Assembly (NCBI RefSeq): GCF_000745265.1
Contig: NZ_JQNN01000001.1
Coordinates: 2,480,001 to 2,544,000, forward strand
DNA: 64,000 bases
DNA from: Massilia sp. 9096
GTDB lineage: Bacteria > Pseudomonadota > Gammaproteobacteria > Burkholderiales > Burkholderiaceae_D
Direction of reading: 5' to 3'
Shown here: positions 30,635 to 40,196 of the stretch, in pieces
Position numbering within the stretch: the first letter of the stretch is position 1
Layout: the number at the start of each line of letters is the position of its first letter
Position numbers and translations under genes: made by a program
The notes under the pieces: generated by a model
Told to the model about the DNA's origin: nothing
Seen by the model: only the letters and a program-made list of their open reading frames with translations
Database searches by the model: none

Positions 30635-32527
30635 TCATGGCGCTTCGCACAGGCAGTGCGTCACCGCGGCGAACGGCGCGCGCCGCTGCGCCACCTGGCT
30701 CAGCCAGCCCAGGTCGCGCGCCACGCCGGTCATGCCGCCACCCAGCGCGCCACCGCTCAGGGCGTCGATCGGCAGCGTGGCGTCGACGCCCGGCAGCAGG
30801 CCCAGCTTGACCTGCACCGTCGTCGCCATCGCGTCCGACAGGCCGAGGCGCTCGAGCAGGCGGCCGGCGAAGCTGGTCGGGCGCTCGGAATAGGCAATGC
30901 GGAAGTCGCTGCCCAGGCCGGCGCGCCTGGCGGCCGAACGCAGCGCGTCGCCGTAGCTGCCCAGGTTGTCGACCAGGCCGCGTTCCTTGGCCTGCGCGCC
31001 GGTCCAGACGCGGCCCTGGCCGACCGCGTCGATCTTGGCCGGCGTGGTGTGGCGCGCGATCGCGGCCTTGGTGGTGAACTGGTTGTAGACGTTGTCGATG
31101 CTGGACTGGATCAGCTGGCCGAAGCGCGGGTCGAGCGGGCGCAGCGGATTGTAGGCATCGGCCAGCCAGGTGGTGGTGACGCCGGCGGTGTGGATGCCGA
31201 GCTTGTCGGCGACCTTGTCGGCGGTCGGCAGGATCGCGAACACGCCGATCGAGCCGGTGACCGTGGACGGGTCGGCGATGACTTCGTCGGAGGCCATCGA
31301 GATCCAGTAGCCGCCCGAGGCCGCGACGTCGCCCATCGACGCCACCACCGGCTTGCCGGCGGCGCGCGCCAGTTCCAGCTCGCGCCGGATCAGCTCGGCG
31401 CCGTAGGCGCTGCCGCCCGGCGAATTGATGCGCAGGACGATCGCCTTGACGGTCTTGTCCTCGCGCGCGGCGCGTACCTGCGCGGCGGTCGTCAAGCCGC
31501 CCACCACGCCGGGACCGCCGGTGCCGTCGGTGATGTCGCCGGCGGCCACGATCACCGCCACCGCGTCGCCCAGCAGCTTGGGCGGATTGCGTCCGACGTA
31601 GTCGGCCAGCGACACCTGGCGGAAGCTCTTGATGCCGTCGTCCCAGGCGCCGCGCTTGACCATCTCGGTGCGCACTTCGTCGCGCGTCTTGATGCCGTCG
31701 ATCAGCTTCCAGTCCAGCGCCACCTTGGCGGCGTTGCCGTTGGCGGCGGCCATGCGCTGCGGCAGCTCGTCGATGCCCTTGGCGATGCTGCCGGCCGGGA
31801 GCTTGCGCGCCTTTTCGACGTCGCCGGTGTAGCCGTTCCAGAGTGCGCTGTACAGGAAGCTGTCGGCCTCCTGCGCGGCCTGCGACGGACCGTTGCCGAT
31901 GTACGGCTCGGCAAAGCTCTTGTAGGTGCCGACCTTCATCAGGTTGACCGTCACGCCGATCCGGTCGAGCGCGTCGCGGTAGTAGTTGCGGTGGTGGCCG
32001 AAGCCTTCGATCATCACCATCCCCATCGGGTGCAGGTAGACCTCGCTGGCGTGGGATGCGACCAGGTAGCGCTTCTGGTCGTAGCTGCCGCCCCAGGCCA
32101 CCACCGGCTTGCCGGCCGCCTTGACGCGATCGATCGCGGCGCCGATCTCGTGCAGCGAAGCCAGGCCGCCGCCGTCCATCTCGTCCAGCAGCAGCACCAC
32201 GCTGCCGATGTTGGCATCCCTGGCGGCGGTGTCGAGGCCGTTGATCACGTCGCGCAGCTGGACTTTCTTGATCGCGTTGCCGGACAGGCCGGCCACCAGC
32301 GAATCGCGCACGCTGCCGGCGCTCTCCTCGACCAGCTCGCCCTTCAGGTCGAGCACCAGCGCGGTCTTGGGCTGCAGCGGCTTGATCCCGCCGCCGAAGA
32401 TCGCCCACAGCAGCGCGATCACGACCAGCAGGAAGATCAGGTTGAGGGTGAAGCGGCGGGTGGCGTCGAGGCCGCGCCAGAGCGCGCCGATCCCACGGCG
32501 CAGGGTGGACTTGGGCTTGGTTGTCAT
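30635..32527 (-). CDS. sppA: Signal peptide peptidase SppA, 67-kDa type
   Basis: A 630-residue inner-membrane serine protease that clears cleaved signal peptides. An N-terminal helix (NLIFLLVVIALLWAIFGG) anchors it. Two tandem Clp-like domains supply the Lys-Ser dyad: Lys203 in VGTYKSFAEPY and Ser404 in VAASGGYW, matching the spacing of the E. coli enzyme (Lys209/Ser409). TVTGSIGVFA follows the nucleophile as expected. The ATG overlaps the stop of the upstream symporter gene, so the two are co-translated. Confidence 0.93.
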   Translation of the reverse strand: MTTKPKSTLRRGIGALWRGLDATRRFTLNLIFLLVVIALLWAIFGGGIKPLQPKTALVLDLKGELVEESAGSVRDSLVAGLSGNAIKKVQLRDVINGLDTAARDANIGSVVLLLDEMDGGGLASLHEIGAAIDRVKAAGKPVVAWGGSYDQKRYLVASHASEVYLHPMGMVMIEGFGHHRNYYRDALDRIGVTVNLMKVGTYKSFAEPYIGNGPSQAAQEADSFLYSALWNGYTGDVEKARKLPAGSIAKGIDELPQRMAAANGNAAKVALDWKLIDGIKTRDEVRTEMVKRGAWDDGIKSFRQVSLADYVGRNPPKLLGDAVAVIVAAGDITDGTGGPGVVGGLTTAAQVRAAREDKTVKAIVLRINSPGGSAYGAELIRRELELARAAGKPVVASMGDVAASGGYWISMASDEVIADPSTVTGSIGVFAILPTADKVADKLGIHTAGVTTTWLADAYNPLRPLDPRFGQLIQSSIDNVYNQFTTKAAIARHTTPAKIDAVGQGRVWTGAQAKERGLVDNLGSYGDALRSAARRAGLGSDFRIAYSERPTSFAGRLLERLGLSDAMATTVQVKLGLLPGVDATLPIDALSGGALGGGMTGVARDLGWLSQVAQRRAPFAAVTHCLCEAP

Positions 32528-33993
32528 CGGGACTCCGGCAGGTTGGAAAAGGTTGGGGTGAGCGAAATAGCGAACAGGCCGGCGAACACCAGCGCGCCAT
32601 TCAGGATCAGCAGCTCCAGGCCGACGCGGTAGCTGCCCAGCAGCGCGCGCTGGTTGAAGTCGAGCAGCGCGCACAGCAGCGGCGCGCCGATGGCCACGTA
32701 CGGCACCAGGCGGTCGTCGGGCACGCGCCGGGTCATCATGCCGAAGGCGAACAGGCCGAGCAGCGGTCCGTAGGTGTAGCCGGCCAGCTTGAGGATCACG
32801 CCGATCATGCTCGGATCGTCGATGGCCTTGAACATCAGCACCAGCAGCAGGAACAGGAAGGCGAAACCGAGGTGCACGTGGCGCCGCAGGCGCAGCTTGC
32901 GCGCCTCCGACAAATCGTCGCGGCGCTGGATGCCGAGGATGTCGATGCAGAAGGTGGAGGTCAGCGCCGTGATCGCCCCGTCCGCGCTCGGGAACAGCGC
33001 CGAGATCAGCGCGATCAGGAACACGATCTGCACCGCCCCCGGCAAGTGGCCCATGACCACGGCCGGGAACAGCTTGTCGCCGGTCGCGCCGATGCCGGCC
33101 GCCGGCGCGTACAGCGTCAGCAGGCCGCCCAGGAACAGGAAGGAGGACAGCACCACCACCAGCACGGCGGTCAGGCTCAGCAGATTCTTCTGCGAGTCCT
33201 TCAAGGTTTTCACCGAAATGGTCTTTTGCATCATCTCCTGGTCCATGCCGGTCATGGTCAGCACGATGAAGATGCCGGCCAGGACCTGCTTGCCCCAGAA
33301 GCCGGCGCTGTCGACGTCGTGGTCGAACACGCGCGCCAGGCCGTTCGCATGCATCTGCTGCAGCGCTTGCGGCACGGACAGCCCGAGCTGGTGCAACAGG
33401 AAGGCGACGCAGGCGAACAGGCCGGCCAGCATGCAGGTGGTCTGCAGCGTATCGGTCCAGACGATGGTCTTGACGCCGCCCTGGTAGGTGTACAGCAGGA
33501 TCATGCCGAGCACGACGAAGGTGGTCAGCCAGAACGGCACCCCGAGGCTGTCGAGGATGATGGTCTGCAGCACCGCCACCACCAGGTACAGGCGCGCGGT
33601 GGCGCCGAACAGGCGCGACAGGATGAAGAAGCCGGCGCCGCAGCGGCAGGCGCGCGGGCCGAGGCGCACGTCGAGGTAGTGGTAGATCGAGGTCAGCCGG
33701 AGGCGGTAGTACAGCGGCAGCAGCAGGTAGACGGTGGCGATGTAGCCGATCACGTAGCCCACGATGATCTGCAGGTAGCCGAAGCCGTCGTGGCCGACCG
33801 CGCCCGGCACGCTGATGAACGTGGCGCCCGACAGCGTGGTGCCGACCATGCCGAAGGCGACCAGCACCCAGTTGCTGCTCTTGTTACCGATGAAGAAGGA
33901 ATCGTTGTCGGCGTTGCGCGCCGTGAGCCAGGCGACACCGAGCAGCAGGGCGAAGTACGCGATGAGAATGCAGAAAAGCAGAAGCGGCGACAT
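32524..33993 (-). CDS. Sodium:solute symporter (SSS family)
   Basis: A 489-residue inner-membrane transporter with about 13 helices and the LeuT-type SSS fold. Markers are GNKSSNWVLVAFGMVGTTLSGATF near the first sodium site, a YTYQGGVKTIVWTD loop, and ALFPSADGAITALTS in helix 8. The substrate is not evident; the family carries sugars, amino acids, organic acids and nucleosides. The ATG at 33993 starts at the first helix; the in-frame start at 34050 would add 19 residues. It is coupled to sppA by an ATGA overlap. Confidence 0.88.
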   Translation of the reverse strand: MSPLLLFCILIAYFALLLGVAWLTARNADNDSFFIGNKSSNWVLVAFGMVGTTLSGATFISVPGAVGHDGFGYLQIIVGYVIGYIATVYLLLPLYYRLRLTSIYHYLDVRLGPRACRCGAGFFILSRLFGATARLYLVVAVLQTIILDSLGVPFWLTTFVVLGMILLYTYQGGVKTIVWTDTLQTTCMLAGLFACVAFLLHQLGLSVPQALQQMHANGLARVFDHDVDSAGFWGKQVLAGIFIVLTMTGMDQEMMQKTISVKTLKDSQKNLLSLTAVLVVVLSSFLFLGGLLTLYAPAAGIGATGDKLFPAVVMGHLPGAVQIVFLIALISALFPSADGAITALTSTFCIDILGIQRRDDLSEARKLRLRRHVHLGFAFLFLLLVLMFKAIDDPSMIGVILKLAGYTYGPLLGLFAFGMMTRRVPDDRLVPYVAIGAPLLCALLDFNQRALLGSYRVGLELLILNGALVFAGLFAISLTPTFSNLPESR

Positions 33994-34087
33994 CAAGAAT
34001 CCAAATATTGTCTGATCGCCCAGCAATATACACCGAAGGCCGTGCCGCAACCACGCGCCGGGGATGTCAATGCTTGCGCGTAAGCAA

Positions 34088-34540
34088 TCAGATCCCTTCG
34101 GCCGGCTTGCGCTCGAACGGGCCGATGCAGGCCTGCATGCTCTCGTCGCGGCACATCACGAAACGCGCGCCCGACGGGTGGAAGCGGATGTAGTTGGTGG
34201 CGCGGGTGCCGGGCTTCATGACTTCGCCCGAGCAGTCCTGCTTGCCGTTGTCCTTGACGATGCGGTCCTCGAGTTTATAGAAGCCCTTGGCGCTGGGCTT
34301 TTCGGTGATGGTGAACTCGCTTTCGGACACCTCGCCGGCGCTCTTGACCAGCGTGGTGCCGTCGCCGCGGAAGTGGTAGGTCTCGGCGCAGCCGAGGGTC
34401 GGCAGGCTCAGCATCCAGATGCCGAGCAGCGGATGCGAGGCGGACGGCAGCGACGATGCGGCGGCGGCCTGCTGCAGCGGCAGCAGGGTCGCGCACAGCA
34501 GCAGCGGCGCGGTCAAGGTGCGTACGGCGGGCAGGCGCAT
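34088..34540 (-). CDS. Secreted hypothetical protein, 150 aa
   Basis: A signal peptide (LTAPLLLCATLLPLQQAAAA, cleaved near residue 28) precedes a domain of about 120 residues that starts LLGIWML and runs through YHFRGDGTTLVKSAGEV, a pattern like that of small lipocalin-type or DUF4488-like beta barrels. Several Cys residues (CAETY, DCSGE, MCRDE, ACIGP) suggest disulfides. GGAGA precedes the ATG. Function is unknown. Confidence 0.7.
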   Translation of the reverse strand: MRLPAVRTLTAPLLLCATLLPLQQAAAASSLPSASHPLLGIWMLSLPTLGCAETYHFRGDGTTLVKSAGEVSESEFTITEKPSAKGFYKLEDRIVKDNGKQDCSGEVMKPGTRATNYIRFHPSGARFVMCRDESMQACIGPFERKPAEGI

Positions 34541-34705
34541 GACGTGTCTCCGGGAATGAGGACGGCAATGACGGCAACGACGGTAAGCGGCGGGACGCGC
34601 TGGCGCCCCGGCGTTGTCATTATGGCATAGCGCCCGCGCGGTGTGTGCGCGGGTGGTGCGCCTGCACGCGCCCGCATGCGCAGGCGCGCGGGTCAGCCGC
34701 AGGAC

Positions 34706-36337
34706 TCAGCCATTCTCCGGCGGCGTCTTCGGCTTGGCAGGACGGCGCGGACGCGGCGCGGCCTTGCGCGACGGCGCCTTGTGCGCAGGGCGCGTACCCT
34801 GCTTGCGCTCCGGCTTGGCGGCCTGGCCTGCATCCGCGGCGGCATCGGCGGCATCGGTGGCGACCGCCGCGTCGTCTTCACCGGCGTTGGCGGTGGCCGG
34901 AGCTTGCGGCGCCGGGGCCGGCGCTTCGGTTGGCGCTCCGGTTGGCGCAGCGGCCGGCGCTTCAGACGGGACGTCGGCTGCCGCCGCGCCCTCGCCCGCC
35001 GGCGCCGCCGCTGCCGCCGCATCCTTGCGGGCGGCGGTCTTGCGCGGCGCACGCGGAGTGCGGCGGCGTTCCTTCACCGGCGCCGGGGCAGGCTCGGCGT
35101 CGGCCGCAGGCGGCTCTTCTGCTGCCGCGGCTCCCAGCGCATCCGCGCCGGTATCGAGCACAGGCGCCGGCACCGGCAGCTCCTGCTCGGCCAGGTCCGG
35201 CGTCGGCGCCGGGCCGGCATCGACGCTCGCCAGCGGCGCCGCCTGCGCCCTGGACTGGGCGTTGCCTTGGGCGGCATCGGCGCCCTGCTCGCGGCCCTTG
35301 CGTCCGCGTCCGCCACGGCCGCGGCCGCGCGGCTCGCGTGCCGGCGCCGAGGTCGCAGCGCCAGCGTCGGCGGCGCCTATGCCAGCATCCAGGCCGGCCG
35401 CATCGGCGGCGTCGGGCGCCCCCTGCTCCGGCCCGGCCTGCAGCGGCTCGGCGTCCAGCGCAGCGGCCAGCGGCTCGGCCGCCGCCAGCTCGACTTGCAG
35501 GTTCGGATTGCGGTAGACGTAGGTGCCGGACTTTTCGTCGCGGCCGAACTCGAACAGGCCGCGCGTCTGCGCTTCTTCCAGCAGGTTGCCGAAGGTGCGG
35601 AAGCCGAAATAGGTCTCGTTGAAGTCCGGACGGCGGCGCTTCAAGGTGTCCTTCAGCAGCGAGGCCCAGATCTTGCCGGTGTCGCCGCGTTCCGAGACCA
35701 GCGCGTCGAAGGTCTCGACCACCATCTCGAGCGCCTGCAGCTTGCGCGTTTCCATCTCTTCGCGCTTGCGGTTCGATTCGTCCGATGGGCGGCGGTTGTT
35801 CTGCGACGATTGCGACGGCTGGGCCTTGCGCTCGTCGCGCTTGGCGGCGGCGCGGCGCTGTTCGCGCACCAGGTCGTCGTAGAAGATGAATTCGTCGCAG
35901 TTCGCGACCAGCAGGTCCGAGGTCGAATTCTTGACGCCGACGCCGATCACGCGCTTGGCGTTCTCGCGCAGCTTGGACACCAGTGGCGAAAAGTCGGAGT
36001 CGCCGGAGACGATCACGAAGGTATCGACGTGGCCCTTGGTGTAGCACAGGTCGAGCGCGTCCACCACCATGCGGATGTCGGCCGAGTTCTTGCCGGACAG
36101 GCGCACGTGCGGGATTTCGATCAGCTCGAAATTCGCTTCGTGCATCGTGCCCTTGAAGCTCTTGTAGCGGTCCCAGTCGCAATAGGCTTTCTTGACGACG
36201 ATGCTGCCCTTGAGCAGAAGGCGTTCGAGGACCGGCTTGATGTCGAACTTTTCGTAGTTCGCATCGCGCACGCCGAGCGCGACGTTCTCGAAGTCGCAGA
36301 ACACCGCCATGCTGATGTTTTCTGAAGATGAAGCCAT
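34706..36337 (-). CDS. NYN-domain (PIN-like) protein with OST-HTH/LOTUS domain and a long disordered tail
   Basis: A 543-residue cytosolic protein. Residues 8 to about 155 are a NYN/DUF88 (LabA-like) PIN-fold domain with the acidic residues expected for metal-dependent RNA cleavage: FCDFENV, KNSADIRMVVDAL and VSGDSDFSPLV. About 195-290 is an OST-HTH/LOTUS domain (LLKDTLKRRRPDFNETYFGF, FGNLLEEA), which binds RNA, notably G-quadruplexes, in characterised members. The last 250 residues are disordered, Ala/Pro-rich with Arg/Gly and Lys/Arg patches (GRGRGGRGRKGR), typical of RNA-binding tails. An RNA-processing or RNA-silencing role is inferred. Confidence 0.85.
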   Translation of the reverse strand: MASSSENISMAVFCDFENVALGVRDANYEKFDIKPVLERLLLKGSIVVKKAYCDWDRYKSFKGTMHEANFELIEIPHVRLSGKNSADIRMVVDALDLCYTKGHVDTFVIVSGDSDFSPLVSKLRENAKRVIGVGVKNSTSDLLVANCDEFIFYDDLVREQRRAAAKRDERKAQPSQSSQNNRRPSDESNRKREEMETRKLQALEMVVETFDALVSERGDTGKIWASLLKDTLKRRRPDFNETYFGFRTFGNLLEEAQTRGLFEFGRDEKSGTYVYRNPNLQVELAAAEPLAAALDAEPLQAGPEQGAPDAADAAGLDAGIGAADAGAATSAPAREPRGRGRGGRGRKGREQGADAAQGNAQSRAQAAPLASVDAGPAPTPDLAEQELPVPAPVLDTGADALGAAAAEEPPAADAEPAPAPVKERRRTPRAPRKTAARKDAAAAAAPAGEGAAAADVPSEAPAAAPTGAPTEAPAPAPQAPATANAGEDDAAVATDAADAAADAGQAAKPERKQGTRPAHKAPSRKAAPRPRRPAKPKTPPENG

Positions 36338-36544
36338 GTTGTTGTGTAGGTTGGTGGACAGACTAGCCGGGGATTATACGCAACATGTCGATGCGCCTCG
36401 CCAACTTCGGACACGGCGCGCGAACTGACATACGATATTTCTTTTGTCACCGTATTTACGACGCCATGCGCACCTTCGAACACGACCTGCCGCCCATCTC
36501 GCCATCGCGCCCGCCTGGCCCGCCGGCGGGGCGAACCCGGCGCC

Positions 36545-38473
36545 TTGATCCGGGGCCACGACTGGTCGGCGACGCCGCTCGGTCCGATCGAAGCATGGCC
36601 GGCATCGCTGCGCACGCTGGTCGACCTGATCGTCCATTCGCCGCAGGCGATGACGGTGCTGTGGGGCCCCGATCTCATCCAGGTCTACAACGACCGCTAT
36701 GCCGCGATCTGCGGCCCGCGCCATCCGCGCGCGCTGGGCCAGGCGAACCGCGACACCTGGCCCGAAGTGCAGGATTTCGTCGGCCCGGTCTACCAACGCG
36801 TCCTGCGCGGCGAAACCTGCAGTTTTTCGCGCCAGCCGGTCGTGGTCGAGCGCCACGGCGTTCCCGCGCAGGGCTGGTTCGACCTGATCTACAGCCCGGC
36901 CTACGGCGACGGGCGCATCCAGGGCGTCGTGGCCACCGTGGTCGAAGTCACCGAACGCACCCAGGCCGAGGAAAGCCTGCGCCGCTCCGACCAGCGGATC
37001 GCGCTGGCGCTCGACGCCGGTGCGGCCGCCGCCAGCGTCGAAGTCCTGCCCGAGTGGCGCGCCCGCGCCGACATCAGCAGCATCGCCGGGCTTCACCATT
37101 TCTCGACCTATGGCTCGTACCTGGACGACCTGCTGCGCGGCCACGTCGTGGCGATCGCCGACGTCGCCACCGACCCGCGCACGGCCGCTTCGGCCGCCGC
37201 CCTGCATGCGCTCGGCATCACCGCCCTGCTCAACGTGCCGCTGCTGCGCGACGACGGCCTGGCGGCCGTGTCCATCGCCGCGGTCAACCCGGCCTGGACC
37301 GCCACGCTGGGCTGGCCCGAGTCCGACCTGGCCGGACGCAACCTGTTCGACCTGATCCATCCGGACGACCTGGCGCCCTCGCTGGCGGGCGCAGCCAGCC
37401 TCGACACGACCGGGCGGCTGGCGCCGAATTTCGAGAACCGCTACCGCCACCGCGACGGCAGCTACCGCTGGTTTTCCTGGACCGCCAACAAGAGCGACAA
37501 CATGATCGTGGCGGTCGGACGCGACATCACCGAGGAGCGCGCGCGCGCCAGCGCGCTGCTGGAAGCCGAGGAAAAGCTGCGCCACAGCCAGAAGATGGAA
37601 GCGGTCGGCCAGCTCACCGGCGGGCTGGCGCACGACTTCAACAACCTGCTGGGCAGCATCAGCGGCAGCCTGGAATTGCTGGCGCTGCGCGTCAGGAGCG
37701 GCGAACTGCGCGACCTCGACCGCTTCATCGGCATTGCCCAGGGCGCCGTGCGCCGCGCCGGCGCCCTGACCCACCGGCTGCTGGCGTTCTCGCGCCGCCA
37801 GCCGCTCAATGCCGGCGTGACCGACGTCGAGCGCCTGGTCGCCGACCTGCTCGACATGCTGCGCCGGACCATGGGCCCGGCCATCGCGCTGGAAGTCGCG
37901 CGCGCACAGGGCGCGTGGCCGATCCTGTTCGACCCCAACCAGCTGGAGAACGCCCTGCTCAACCTGTGCATCAACGCACGCGACGCCATGCCCGACGGCG
38001 GCTTGCTGCGCATCGGCATGGCCAACGTCGCATTCGGCGCCGAGCAGGCGGCCGTGCACGACCTGGCCGAAGGCGACTACGTGATGCTGAGCGTGACCGA
38101 CAGCGGCAGTGGCATGTCGCCGGAAACCGCGGCCAAGGCCTTCGACCCCTTCTTCACGACCAAGCCGATCGGCCAGGGCACGGGCCTGGGCCTGTCGATG
38201 ATCTACGGCCTCGCGCGCCAGTCCGGCGGCCACGTATGGCTCGACACGGCGCCGGGGCGCGGCACCACCATCCATCTGGTCTTGCCGCGCCATCATGGCG
38301 GCGCAGCGCCGCGCGAGGCGCCGGCCGCGCAGCCGGCCGCGCCGGTGCAGACCGGCATGCGCGTGCTGCTGGTCGACGACGAAGCCGCATTGCGTGGCCT
38401 GATGAGCGAAGCGCTGGCCCGGCGCATCGGCGCCATGAGCGCGAAGCGGACCGCAGGCGCCGTCGAGGCCTAG
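36545..38473 (+). CDS. Hybrid sensor histidine kinase with signs of internal and terminal deletion
   Basis: About 642 residues. The N-terminal PAS domain (SATPLGPIEAWPASLRT, VLWGPDLIQVYNDRYA) is followed by the first residues of another PAS (LRRSDQRIALALDAG), which run directly into the middle of a GAF domain (EVLPEWRARAD, VATDPRTA, ALLNVPLLRDDG). That in turn joins a late PAS half (VNPAWTATLGWPESDLAGRN). The kinase core is complete: His363 in LAHDFNNLLGS, N-box NLCINARDAMPDG and FFTTKPIGQGTGLGLSM. The C-terminal receiver stops after RVLLVDDEAALRGLM plus about 20 residues, losing its phosphoacceptor Asp. The 5' end is also unclear: an ATG at 36466 is out of frame, and only a TTG opens this frame. 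Confidence 0.7.
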   Translation: MIRGHDWSATPLGPIEAWPASLRTLVDLIVHSPQAMTVLWGPDLIQVYNDRYAAICGPRHPRALGQANRDTWPEVQDFVGPVYQRVLRGETCSFSRQPVVVERHGVPAQGWFDLIYSPAYGDGRIQGVVATVVEVTERTQAEESLRRSDQRIALALDAGAAAASVEVLPEWRARADISSIAGLHHFSTYGSYLDDLLRGHVVAIADVATDPRTAASAAALHALGITALLNVPLLRDDGLAAVSIAAVNPAWTATLGWPESDLAGRNLFDLIHPDDLAPSLAGAASLDTTGRLAPNFENRYRHRDGSYRWFSWTANKSDNMIVAVGRDITEERARASALLEAEEKLRHSQKMEAVGQLTGGLAHDFNNLLGSISGSLELLALRVRSGELRDLDRFIGIAQGAVRRAGALTHRLLAFSRRQPLNAGVTDVERLVADLLDMLRRTMGPAIALEVARAQGAWPILFDPNQLENALLNLCINARDAMPDGGLLRIGMANVAFGAEQAAVHDLAEGDYVMLSVTDSGSGMSPETAAKAFDPFFTTKPIGQGTGLGLSMIYGLARQSGGHVWLDTAPGRGTTIHLVLPRHHGGAAPREAPAAQPAAPVQTGMRVLLVDDEAALRGLMSEALARRIGAMSAKRTAGAVEA

Positions 38474-38892
38474 GCCAGGCGCGTGAGCGTGGCGCCGTCC
38501 GGCTCGCCGTCGAAGAAGCGGTCCAGGCAATCGTGGAACAGCGCCTCGTCGGGCGCGACGTCGGCGAACAGCGTCATCGACGAGTGGAACTTCATGTTGT
38601 CGGGCTCGCCGAAGATGGTGTCGACGTCCAGGTCCTGGTGCGCCAGCACCGCGGCCGCGCTCTCGCGCAGGCGCGCGCCCAGCACCGGATGCGCCAGGTA
38701 GGCCGCGGCCTCGTCGGCCGAGCGGATCGCGTAGCGCTGCGCCATCTCGCTGCGCCCCAGTCCGGCAATCTGTGGGAACACGAACCACATCCAGTGGCTG
38801 CGCTTGCGGCCGGCGCGCAGCTCGGCCAGCGCCGTCTCGTAGACGCCGCGCTGGGCCTCGACGAAGCGCTCGAGGTCGAAATGGGTGTTCAT
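38470..38892 (-). CDS. DUF1810 family protein
   Basis: A 140-residue cytosolic protein of the DUF1810 (calpastatin-like) family. The family pattern is complete: FDLERFVEAQ at the start, KRSHWMWFVFPQIAGLG, a YLAHPVLGARLRE segment and DDxKFHSSMTLF-like DNMKFHSSMTLF. Function is unknown. Its 3' end overlaps by four bases the end of the convergent kinase gene. Confidence 0.9.
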   Translation of the reverse strand: MNTHFDLERFVEAQRGVYETALAELRAGRKRSHWMWFVFPQIAGLGRSEMAQRYAIRSADEAAAYLAHPVLGARLRESAAAVLAHQDLDVDTIFGEPDNMKFHSSMTLFADVAPDEALFHDCLDRFFDGEPDGATLTRLA

Positions 38893-38991
38893 CGGATCTT
38901 TCCTTTACGATTCAAGCCAAAAATCGCATGCTACCGCGCGCATCGGGTTTGACGTGTTTTGATTCGCCGCCTTCATTACAATAGCGCCACG

Positions 38992-39210
38992 ATGAAACCC
39001 GAACACCTTCAACTCCTGCTGGAGCGCGACATGCCCTTCGGTAAGTACAAGGGGCACAAGATCGCCGAGCTGCCCGGCCATTACCTGGCCTGGTTCGCGC
39101 GCGAAGGCTTTCCCAAGGGCGAGCTGGGCGAACTGCTCGAACTGATGTACGAACTCGACCACAATGCCCTGCGCGGTCTGCTCGACCCGCTCAGGCGCCC
39201 GCGCCGCTAG
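38992..39210 (+). CDS. DUF3820 family small protein
   Basis: A 72-residue cytosolic protein. MPFGKYKGHKIAELPGHYLAWF and GFPKGELGELLELMYELDHN are the signatures of DUF3820, a family annotated elsewhere as a putative quorum-sensing-regulated virulence factor, without a known activity. The ATG at 38992 fits the family start. It is divergent from the DUF1810 gene, with a 99-bp gap that should hold both promoters. Confidence 0.88.
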   Translation: MKPEHLQLLLERDMPFGKYKGHKIAELPGHYLAWFAREGFPKGELGELLELMYELDHNALRGLLDPLRRPRR

Positions 39211-39330
39211 CAGGCCGGCCGGGGCTTCGATTTTTTCGATGCTTGCCCGGCAAATAACTCGTTTTTCCTGCCGGGCCGGGCGGCCTATACTGATCTTCAT
39301 CGACAACAAGCGCACAACGAGGAGAGCATC

Positions 39331-40029
39331 ATGATGGAAGTTCGCCGCAGCGAAGAACGGGGCGCCGCCCACCACGGCTGGCTGGAAAGCCGCCACACCT
39401 TTTCCTTCGCCGACTACTACGATCCGCGCCACACCGGCTTCGGTCCGCTGCTGGTGATCAACGAAGACCGCGTCGCGCCGGGCGCGGGTTTCGGCACCCA
39501 CGGCCACCGCGACATGGAAATCATCTCGTACGTGCTGGAAGGCGCGCTCGAGCACAAAGACAGCATCGGCACCGGCTCGGTGCTGCACTACGGCGACGTC
39601 CAGCGCATGAGCGCCGGCAGCGGCGTGCGCCATAGCGAGTTCAACGGTTCGCAGGCGGAGCCGGTGCATTTCCTGCAGATCTGGATCCAGCCGGACACCC
39701 GCGCCATCGCGCCCAGCTACGAGGAAAAGCACTTCGACGAAGCCAGCAAGCGCGGCACGCTGCGCCTGATCGCCTCGCGCGACGGCCGCGACGGTTCGGT
39801 GACGATCCACCAGAACGCCTCGATCTACGCCAGCATCCTCGACGAAGGCGAGCGCGTCGAGCATGCGCTGGACCCGGCGCGCCGCGCCTACGTGCACGTG
39901 ATCCGCGGCGACGCCAGCGTCAACGGGGTGCCGCTCAAGGATGGCGATGCGCTCAAGATCAGCGCCATCGACAAGATCGTGATCGACCAGGCCGAGGCGG
40001 CCGAGCTGCTGCTGTTCGACCTGCCGTGA
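39331..40029 (+). CDS. Pirin family protein (YhhW-type quercetinase)
   Basis: A 232-residue bicupin. The N-terminal cupin has the pirin metal set His57, His59 (GTHGHRDME), His101 and Glu103 (GVRHSEFN), so an iron or similar metal site is intact. The length and the conserved SRHTFSFADYYDP opening match YhhW, which has quercetin 2,3-dioxygenase activity in vitro; the physiological role is not settled. GAGGAG precedes the ATG. It appears monocistronic. Confidence 0.93.
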   Translation: MMEVRRSEERGAAHHGWLESRHTFSFADYYDPRHTGFGPLLVINEDRVAPGAGFGTHGHRDMEIISYVLEGALEHKDSIGTGSVLHYGDVQRMSAGSGVRHSEFNGSQAEPVHFLQIWIQPDTRAIAPSYEEKHFDEASKRGTLRLIASRDGRDGSVTIHQNASIYASILDEGERVEHALDPARRAYVHVIRGDASVNGVPLKDGDALKISAIDKIVIDQAEAAELLLFDLP

Positions 40030-40196
40030 GCCGCACGAAGCTGCGCTGAGCCGCCCTGAGCTGCCTGGCGCGCCGGTGCGCGTGAAGACCGTGACGCCAG
40101 AGCGTCGCCGCGAAGCGACAGCAACGCGGGAAACTGTGAACGCCAGGGTTATAATAAATCCTTGGAGCAACTTTTGACCGCATCTCACTTCACATC

